From positions 1-8,926 of the forward strand of contig CAMBHQ010000025.1 of the NCBI GenBank assembly GCA_945867245.1: DNA of 8,926 bases, given 5' to 3'. Source of the stretch: an uncultured Porphyromonas sp. Lineage in GTDB: Bacteria; Bacteroidota; Bacteroidia; Bacteroidales; Porphyromonadaceae. Below the pieces are notes generated by a model. That model was not told the origin of the DNA and did not search any database. It saw only the letters and a program-made list of their open reading frames with translations. Made by a program: the position numbers and the translations under genes. Shown here piece by piece: positions 1 through 3,899 of the stretch; within the stretch, counting starts at the first letter, position 1; every line of letters begins with the position of its first letter.

Positions 1-339
1 AAACTTCGCTAAGCGCAGTGCTGCGAAGGCTGCTATAAGTAGAGGGAAAAGACCGAGCCCAAAGCTCACCCCCGACTGCCACAGGCTATAGACCATGACC
101 ACCGCTGGCGCTAGGCCGAAACTAATGACGTCGGCCAGGCTGTCGAGGTCTTTACCTATGGGCGAACTGACGCCGAGGGCGCGAGCCACTAGCCCATCGA
201 AGAAGTCGAAGACCGCCGCCAGTATGATGAGGTACACAGCCATCTCCACCTTACCCTCGTGTAGGGTATAGATGATTGCTAGCGCTCCCGAGAGGAGGTT
301 GAGCAGGGTGATGCTGTTGGGGATATGTTTTTTGATCAT
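1..339 (-). CDS. pssA: CDP-diacylglycerol--serine O-phosphatidyltransferase (PssA), 3' end cut off by window
   Basis: This integral membrane enzyme joins CDP-diacylglycerol and L-serine to give phosphatidylserine and CMP, the step before decarboxylation to phosphatidylethanolamine. The first 113 codons are present and run off the left edge in frame. The CDP-alcohol phosphotransferase signature is complete: D48-G49-x2-A52-R53-x8-G62-x3-D66-x3-D70, with an additional Asp45 in front. Its aspartates bind the metal and CDP group in this family. Hydrophobic segments lie at about residues 8-24, 33-47 and 72-107. The start ATG at 337-339 opens with MIKKHIPNSITLLNL, a typical N-terminus for the family. 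It lies 22 bp downstream of the psd stop, with no clear ribosome binding site, which is normal for Bacteroidota. Its neighbour psd uses its product, so the two are very probably one operon. The family assignment is secure; serine rather than another alcohol as acceptor rests on the pairing with psd. Confidence 0.95.
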   Translation of the reverse strand, partial: MIKKHIPNSITLLNLLSGALAIIYTLHEGKVEMAVYLIILAAVFDFFDGLVARALGVSSPIGKDLDSLADVISFGLAPAVVMVYSLWQSGVSFGLGLFPLLIAAFAALRLAKF

Positions 340-361
340 AGCTTGCTACTCGGCTGGGTGC

Positions 362-1033
362 TTAGCCCTTCTTGGGGAGCTCGGCGATGAGCGTGATGTT
401 GCCCTCTACCTTCTGCCCTAGCTGTACGTGTACCTTCGTCCCGAGGGGCATATAGAGGTCCACACGAGAGCCAAACTTGATGAAGCCCATATTCTCGTTG
501 ATGCGGCATGCGTCGCCCTCCTGAGAATAGGTAACGATACGGCGTGCCACGGCACCAGCAACCTGGCGGACGAGGACTCGGTGTCCGTCCTCTGTACGGA
601 TGACTACTGCAGAGCGCTCGTTGTCGGTGCTTGCCTTGGGAAGATGTGCTGCCATAAAGCGTCCTGCGCTGTGCGATGAATGCTCGACGATACCATTGAC
701 AGGTATCCAATTGACATGCTTGTCGAAGACATTCATAAACACCGACACCTGTAGGCAACGTTCGCCGAGTATCTGCGTCTCGTCCACTTCCTCGATAACG
801 ACCACCTTGCCGTCTGCAGGGCAAACGACCACGTCATTACGCTCGGCTAGAGGATGCTTGAGGGGGATGTAGCGGAAGAAATTAAGTATTAGAGCATAGA
901 GTACTAGCGAGAGCGTGGCGCTCACATAGAGCGCCGTGCCAGTACCAGCTAGTGCGAATACGCCTAGGTTGAGTATCGCTAGGCCTAGGGCTACGCTGAT
1001 GAGCGTACCTTTTCCTTCTTTGTGTAGGGTCAT
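362..1033 (-). CDS. psd: Phosphatidylserine decarboxylase, short form (Psd)
   Basis: This pyruvoyl enzyme decarboxylates phosphatidylserine to phosphatidylethanolamine at the inner membrane. The 223-residue product is the short type of the family; the E. coli enzyme is about 320 residues. Two membrane segments are visible at about residues 11-28 and 33-53. The conserved PADG motif is at 72-75. A histidine-containing segment, NVFDKHVNWIP (101-111), corresponds to the catalytic His region. The self-cleavage site is the FGSRVD motif at 187-192: cleavage between Gly188 and Ser189 would give the beta chain and an alpha chain whose Ser becomes the pyruvoyl group. The short forms carry FGSR where E. 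coli has LGST, so this is not a defect. The gene precedes pssA by 22 bp, and a Bacteroidota-type promoter lies about 100 bp upstream. A related archaetidylserine decarboxylase role is conceivable by family, but adjacency to pssA favours phosphatidylserine. Confidence 0.95.
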   Translation of the reverse strand: MTLHKEGKGTLISVALGLAILNLGVFALAGTGTALYVSATLSLVLYALILNFFRYIPLKHPLAERNDVVVCPADGKVVVIEEVDETQILGERCLQVSVFMNVFDKHVNWIPVNGIVEHSSHSAGRFMAAHLPKASTDNERSAVVIRTEDGHRVLVRQVAGAVARRIVTYSQEGDACRINENMGFIKFGSRVDLYMPLGTKVHVQLGQKVEGNITLIAELPKKG

Positions 1034-1133
1034 TATATGCTGTATTCTTTTTTACTTGTTTCGTCGCTCATAGGGAGGTGTCAGGATACTTCGTCTGGAT
1101 TCTGAGTCCTTACCGCTATGGCAATAATAGCCA

Positions 1134-1165
1134 CAAAGATACGAATTTATCTAGGGGCTAGCAAG
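1134..1165 (-). promoter_or_regulatory. Predicted Bacteroidota promoter for psd-pssA
   Basis: Read on the minus strand, TATCTTTG (1134-1141) matches the Bacteroidota -7 consensus TAnnTTTG exactly. CTTG (1162-1165), one base off the -33 element TTTG, lies 20 bp upstream of it. The predicted transcript would start near 1127 and have a leader of about 95 nt before psd. This is a motif match only. Confidence 0.6.
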
Positions 1166-1217
1166 GGCCTGTGTTGGACGCTCTAGAGGAGCCGGCCTTG
1201 CCTCGGTCTTGGCGCGC

Positions 1218-2087
1218 TTAGTAGTCTACCTCGGCCAGCATCACCTGCGAGTATTCCCAGAAGCCTACAGGGTCTAGTATCTCTAGTGTTAGGTAGCCTT
1301 TGGCATCGGGGCGCATCTTGTAGGTCCTGCGCGGGTGTGTACTTAGTAGGCGGGCCGTCTTGCTCTGCATGTTTACCTCGCGTAGCTCTCTGCGGTCGCT
1401 CTTGGTGAGGTAGCTGAGCTCGGCGTTATCTACGTTGATGCGGTCTTCTTTATTAAGTAGGCGCATGGCTCTGAAGTCCCCTTTGGTCCCGAGAGCATAG
1501 TAGACGACGTTGAGTGAGTCCTCCTTGATGCGGAGCTTCTCTGCCTGCTCTAGGTTGTGGGCCTTCATCCGATCGGTCTCGGCTCTAAGGCGTGCGATCG
1601 AGGCGTCGAGCGAACGGATGTTCTCGACCTTGCGCATCGTCTCTGTCGCGATTGTCTCTATCCTAGACTGCTGTTTGCCGAGCTGCTCACGTAAGAGAGA
1701 GATAGTCCCCTGCATACGCAGCGAGGCTACGCCATTGTTCTCAATGCGCTTTATGAGGAGCTCGATAGAGCTGTTGCTCTCGGCCAATCGCTCGGAGAGG
1801 AGGTTGATGTTCTTTTTGATACGTCGTTGCTCACTCATGGGTAGCTCGCCACGGAGCGTATTGACGTTAATCATGCTCTCTACGTGGCTAAGCTCCTGAA
1901 AGCTGGCTATAACGCTAGCAACGAGCGAGTCGGTCTCGTAGGCTTGATCTTGGTAAGCGAGGTTGAGCATCATCACGGAGTCGTATTCGGCTCTCAGATG
2001 ATTATACTTGCCCTCACTAACGCAGCTACAGAGTAGCGCTAGCAAGCACAAGGTACAGCTTAGTTGCTTAAGTATGGCGGATTTCAT
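1218..2087 (-). CDS. Coiled-coil lipoprotein, Bacteroidota family, function unknown
   Basis: The predicted 289-residue lipoprotein has a basic N-terminus, a hydrophobic stretch (about 9-20) and the lipobox L19-C20-S21-C22, giving lipidation at Cys22. Residues about 68-191 are rich in E, K, R, L and I with heptad-like spacing and no proline after about 83, suggesting a long coiled coil. The C-terminal third is globular, with segments YYALGTK (196-202), STHPRRTY (249-256) and DPVGFWEYS (272-280). I recall similar segments from a Bacteroidota family of envelope coiled-coil lipoproteins, some labelled as possible collagen-binding adhesins; I am not sure of that label. The open frame extends upstream to an ATG at 2112-2114, but that codon overlaps a perfect -7 promoter box, so I place the start at the ATG at 2085-2087, which also gives a normal signal peptide. 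The protein may act in the periplasm or at the outer membrane. No enzyme motif is visible. Confidence 0.85.
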   Translation of the reverse strand: MKSAILKQLSCTLCLLALLCSCVSEGKYNHLRAEYDSVMMLNLAYQDQAYETDSLVASVIASFQELSHVESMINVNTLRGELPMSEQRRIKKNINLLSERLAESNSSIELLIKRIENNGVASLRMQGTISLLREQLGKQQSRIETIATETMRKVENIRSLDASIARLRAETDRMKAHNLEQAEKLRIKEDSLNVVYYALGTKGDFRAMRLLNKEDRINVDNAELSYLTKSDRRELREVNMQSKTARLLSTHPRRTYKMRPDAKGYLTLEILDPVGFWEYSQVMLAEVDY

Positions 2088-2111
2088 TTTTAATACACAT
2101 TCTAAACTTTG

Positions 2112-2119
2112 CAAAGGTA
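2112..2119 (-). promoter_or_regulatory. Predicted -7 promoter box of the coiled-coil lipoprotein gene
   Basis: On the minus strand the sequence is TACCTTTG, an exact match to TAnnTTTG. A TTTA at 2142-2145 is a possible but weak -33 element, with 22 bp spacing. Transcription would begin near 2105, giving a very short, A/T-rich leader of about 18 nt before the ATG at 2085-2087. This box decides the start codon, because the upstream in-frame ATG would lie inside the promoter. Confidence 0.6.
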
Positions 2120-2130
2120 CTTAAATTCCC

Positions 2131-2862
2131 TTATTTAGGAATAAAGAGTGCTACTAAAACGAGGCCAAAGGTAAGCAATGGTAGGGCTATATCCCAGAGA
2201 CAGAGTTGGTATTCGTCGAGTGGGAAAAAAGCATAACGATTGTAGCCCCGTTCCCTCGGGTTGGGGTAGGGGCTATCGCAACTAGGCTGTGTGTAGCTAG
2301 CCCTGTCGAGGGGGGGAGTAGAGGGGCTAGAGTCGCTAGAGTGGGGTCTATTATGCTGTCGCCAAGAGAGGCGGTTGGCATTGACCTCGAACCAGCGGTA
2401 CTCGTGTGCAATGCCTCCGCTGCATAGTTTAGCAGCACTCAGTAGACTAGGTAGGGCGATGCAGGGTAGGAAGAAGATGCCCCAGCGCAGCCCCTGTAGG
2501 TAATGCCCATATTCGTGGAGGTAGAGATGATCTAGTGGTGTAGCACGGAAGCCACGAGGTCCGAATATATAGCCTCCGATAGAGAAGGCGCCCGAGCGAG
2601 TGCAAGCCGAGAGGGCCGTGGCACTGCCATCGGAAGAGACCTCGCTACAGTATCCGAGGAGGTTGTAGCTATGGGCTAGTAGGTAGCCAATTAGTGTATT
2701 TGGTAGGCCCCAGCTTAGCTTGAGGATTAGCTCTGGGTAACTACCGCTCCATAGCCCCATATCTATGAGGAGGGCCCGCTGTGCGCGTGCGCTCAGACCT
2801 TGGCTCTGCACTCTGCTCAGCGGACGTAGTAGCCAGACGAGTAACCATAGGACGAGACTCAT
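2131..2862 (-). CDS. Putative membrane protein with HEYGH zinc-metallopeptidase-like motif
   Basis: The 243-residue membrane protein is of unknown function. Hydrophobic segments lie at about residues 1-12, 45-70, 126-142 and 223-241. The centre holds H116-E117-Y-G-H120, an HExxH zinc-binding pattern followed by YLQ, preceded by a glycine-rich GAFSIGGYIFGPRG segment. Glu159, in WFEVNANRL 39 residues after the second His, could be a third metal ligand, as in gluzincin-type peptidases. Residues about 168-207 form a Ser/Pro/Asn-rich, probably disordered insert. Similar HEYGH plus E-x2-AN proteins occur, to my recollection, as uncharacterised membrane proteins in Bacteroides and Prevotella; peptidase activity is inference. 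An in-frame GTG at 2869-2871 would add three residues, but the ATG at 2860-2862 is more likely. The gene ends 44 bp before the lipoprotein start, in the same direction, but that gene has its own promoter. Confidence 0.75.
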   Translation of the reverse strand: MSLVLWLLVWLLRPLSRVQSQGLSARAQRALLIDMGLWSGSYPELILKLSWGLPNTLIGYLLAHSYNLLGYCSEVSSDGSATALSACTRSGAFSIGGYIFGPRGFRATPLDHLYLHEYGHYLQGLRWGIFFLPCIALPSLLSAAKLCSGGIAHEYRWFEVNANRLSWRQHNRPHSSDSSPSTPPLDRASYTQPSCDSPYPNPRERGYNRYAFFPLDEYQLCLWDIALPLLTFGLVLVALFIPK

Positions 2863-2922
2863 ATAATACACTATCTATTAGAACGTCTAGCGGGAGGCAC
2901 ACCAGACCTAGCTTAGACGCTG

Positions 2923-2930
2923 TAAAGGTA
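2923..2930 (-). promoter_or_regulatory. Weak candidate -7 box for the HEYGH membrane protein gene
   Basis: The minus strand reads TACCTTTA, seven of eight positions of TAnnTTTG, about 60 bp upstream of the ATG at 2862. No convincing -33 element sits at the right distance. A short dyad (CGTCTA at 2884-2889 with TAGACG at 2914-2919) lies between it and the start codon and would fall in or near the leader. Confidence 0.3.
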
Positions 2931-3015
2931 ATCGTTTTGTCGCAAGATACAGGGTGGACCTCCCCAAACTATGCCAGAGTAAGACCTGATTGATGCTGGT
3001 GCTTGGGATAATTAG

Positions 3016-3023
3016 TATATTTG
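3016..3023 (+). promoter_or_regulatory. Predicted -7 promoter box of the DUF4359-like gene
   Basis: TATATTTG is an exact match to the TAnnTTTG consensus and lies 40 bp before the start codon at 3064. ATTG at 2989-2992 is a possible -33 element, though the 23-bp spacing is longer than usual. The predicted leader is about 34 nt. Confidence 0.5.
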
Positions 3024-3063
3024 CAGTGATATGCATATATAATCGTATTAAAAGACACTGCTT

Positions 3064-3462
3064 ATGAATCTAAAGGTAATTATTGTGGGTATTGCACTTC
3101 TGTTGTTTGTGGCTTGGGTGACGAAGCCTGGAGAGGAAGCGCATCGTGCACTCATCGAACGTGAGGTCCAGGACTATATCGAGACGACGCTCTCCAAAGA
3201 GATGGGGGAGGATAACTCTCTAGGCTCGCTCTTCGCTAAGTCGATGGTGGCTATGTTTTCGACTACCATTATCGAGCAGATATCGCAGAGGGGTATTGAG
3301 ATCGATGACTACCTGTTCTTCAATCGCTCTTATCTGTCAATTGATGGGCAGCGTATACCGATTGCCACCGGGATCTTCGGCAATACGATTGTAAATTCGA
3401 GCCTAGAGCAAGATCTAGATGACTTCGTTGACTCGCTGGGCAAGACAAAGTCCGAGGACTAA
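3064..3462 (+). CDS. Small membrane-anchored protein, DUF4359-like
   Basis: The 132-residue protein has one N-terminal hydrophobic helix (about residues 4-20), followed by TKP and a soluble domain, so it is probably anchored in the inner membrane with the domain outside. The plan of a single helix, a TxP turn, an amphipathic helical stretch, then a short beta-rich region (YLFF at 91-94, ATGIFGNT around 109-116) resembles DUF4359 proteins as I remember them. Their function is unknown. The start ATG at 3064 is supported by a perfect -7 box 40 bp upstream and by immediate entry into the membrane segment. The gene is transcribed alone: it is divergent from the HEYGH gene and separated by 437 bp from the fucosidase downstream. 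The sequence is acidic towards the end, with DLDDFVDSLG near the C-terminus. The DUF name is moderately likely; no cellular role can be read from the sequence. Confidence 0.75.
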   Translation: MNLKVIIVGIALLLFVAWVTKPGEEAHRALIEREVQDYIETTLSKEMGEDNSLGSLFAKSMVAMFSTTIIEQISQRGIEIDDYLFFNRSYLSIDGQRIPIATGIFGNTIVNSSLEQDLDDFVDSLGKTKSED

Positions 3463-3621
3463 AACCCTGTAACTCGGTAGATAGCGAGCCCTTATGTAGT
3501 GACTAGTATATCCCTCTCATCTGGAAAGCCACATATGATAAATAGGGGCGAAGTCGGGTGAGCGCTATGTAGGCCGAGTATTCGCTAGCTGAGGTATCAT
3601 CCATCCCTAAGGATAGAATCA

Positions 3622-3663
3622 TTCCCCCCAGACCGAACGATTTATCGTTCGGTCTGGGGGGGA
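3622..3663. terminator. Strong GC-rich hairpin, possible bidirectional terminator
   Basis: The arms 3622-3641 and 3644-3663 pair over 20 positions: 18 uninterrupted Watson-Crick pairs, then one G-T wobble and one A-T at the base. The tip would open as a TTTA loop. The outer part is six C against a run of G, and the inner part is GACCGAACGAT with its complement. No T-tract follows on either strand, so it is not a textbook intrinsic terminator. It lies 160 bp after the DUF4359-like gene and could end transcription from either side, or it could be a repeat element. Confidence 0.55.
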
Positions 3664-3702
3664 ACTCTTGGGCCAGCTAGTAGCTGAATGCTTGATTAGC
3701 TG

Positions 3703-3734
3703 CTAGTGTACGACTGTACACATACTAATGTACG
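3703..3734. repeat. Operator-like repeat cluster around GTAC
   Basis: CTAGTGTACG (3703-3712) recurs as CTAATGTACG (3725-3734), nine of ten bases identical and 22 bp apart, about two helical turns. Between them GTGTAC (3706-3711) and GTACAC (3716-3721) form a perfect 6-bp dyad around GACT. This arrangement resembles binding sites for a dimeric regulator. It lies about 130-160 bp before the candidate fucosidase promoter. No regulator gene is present in the window. Confidence 0.35.
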
Positions 3735-3772
3735 GTGGGCAAACTACGGAGTCCTCGGAGCCTGCTGTGTGC

Positions 3773-3850
3773 AGAGCCTTCGACCTATGCCACTCGCTGG
3801 ACTTAGAGCCTGCGAGTGGCTGGTATTTACGGGCTTTCGTAGAGCCTTCG
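3773..3850 (+). repeat. Three direct copies of AGAGCCTKCG
   Basis: AGAGCCTTCG occurs at 3773-3782 and 3841-3850, and AGAGCCTGCG at 3805-3814, with start-to-start distances of 32 and 36 bp. A more distant copy, GGAGCCTGCT, lies at about 3757-3766. The middle copy overlaps the right arm of the dyad 3789-3820. Either a repeated binding site or part of a repeated RNA helix is possible; chance is not excluded. Confidence 0.35.
3789..3820. repeat. 9-bp inverted repeat upstream of the fucosidase
   Basis: GCCACTCGC (3789-3797) and GCGAGTGGC (3812-3820) are perfectly complementary, with a 14-nt loop. The element is GC-rich and not followed by T residues. It would form a stable stem in a leader transcript running towards the fucosidase gene. 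Confidence 0.5.
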
Positions 3851-3887
3851 TTCGGGGGATAATTGTTACCTTTATGCTCCGTAAATA
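3824..3887. repeat. 9-bp inverted repeat bracketing the fucosidase start region
   Basis: TATTTACGG (3824-3832) and CCGTAAATA (3879-3887) are perfectly complementary, with one further G-T pair inside. The right arm ends 12 bp before the ATG at 3900, where a bound ribosome would sit, so pairing could hinder translation if transcription starts upstream of 3824. The candidate -7 box 3867-3874 lies inside the loop, so if that promoter is the real one the dyad acts only at DNA level. Confidence 0.4.
3867..3874 (+). promoter_or_regulatory. Candidate -7 promoter box of the fucosidase gene
   Basis: TACCTTTA matches seven of eight positions of TAnnTTTG and lies 26 bp before the ATG at 3900, which would give a leader of about 20 nt. 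There is no good -33 TTTG at the expected distance, so the call is weak, and an upstream promoter with a longer leader remains possible. Confidence 0.35.
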
Positions 3888-3899
3888 GCAATATCATTG

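Larger units (their letters stand above)
3463..3896. other. Gene-free 434-bp region rich in inverted repeats
   Basis: I find no convincing gene here on either strand. Short open frames on both strands between about 3703 and 3897 lack plausible starts and any protein-like pattern. The first 155 bp are unremarkable apart from weak dyads. From 3622 on the region is dense in symmetry: a 20-bp hairpin (3622-3663), a 9-bp stem with one wobble (3677-3685 with 3698-3706), a 6-bp dyad (3706-3721), a 9-bp dyad (3789-3797 with 3812-3820) and a 9-bp dyad (3824-3832 with 3879-3887). It could be the terminator zone of the upstream gene plus a long leader or operator region for the fucosidase. Confidence 0.7.

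Noticed and set aside
336..824. Minus-strand open frame of 162 codons overlapping psd
   Set aside because: It lies in another frame within the well-supported psd gene; the translation is Arg-rich with no recognisable domain.
428..872. Plus-strand open frames antisense to psd
   Set aside because: They mirror the coding strand of psd; no promoter, start context or protein family supports them.
1510..1899. Plus-strand open frame of 129 codons antisense to the lipoprotein gene
   Set aside because: It is an Arg/Ser-rich shadow of the coiled-coil frame, with no independent signal.
3540..3620. Possible tRNA or small RNA in the GC-rich stretch after the DUF4359-like gene
   Set aside because: No cloverleaf, TPsiC-like motif or strong stem could be built; only weak 4-bp dyads are present.
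3700..3890. Cobalamin riboswitch, suggested by GCCACTC and AGCCTGC strings
   Set aside because: The conserved B12-box sequence is absent and the arms do not match the known layout.
3703..3897. Short open frames on both strands upstream of the fucosidase (60 and 64 codons)
   Set aside because: The plus-strand frame begins with GTG inside a dyad; neither translation looks like a protein, and both overlap the repeat region.
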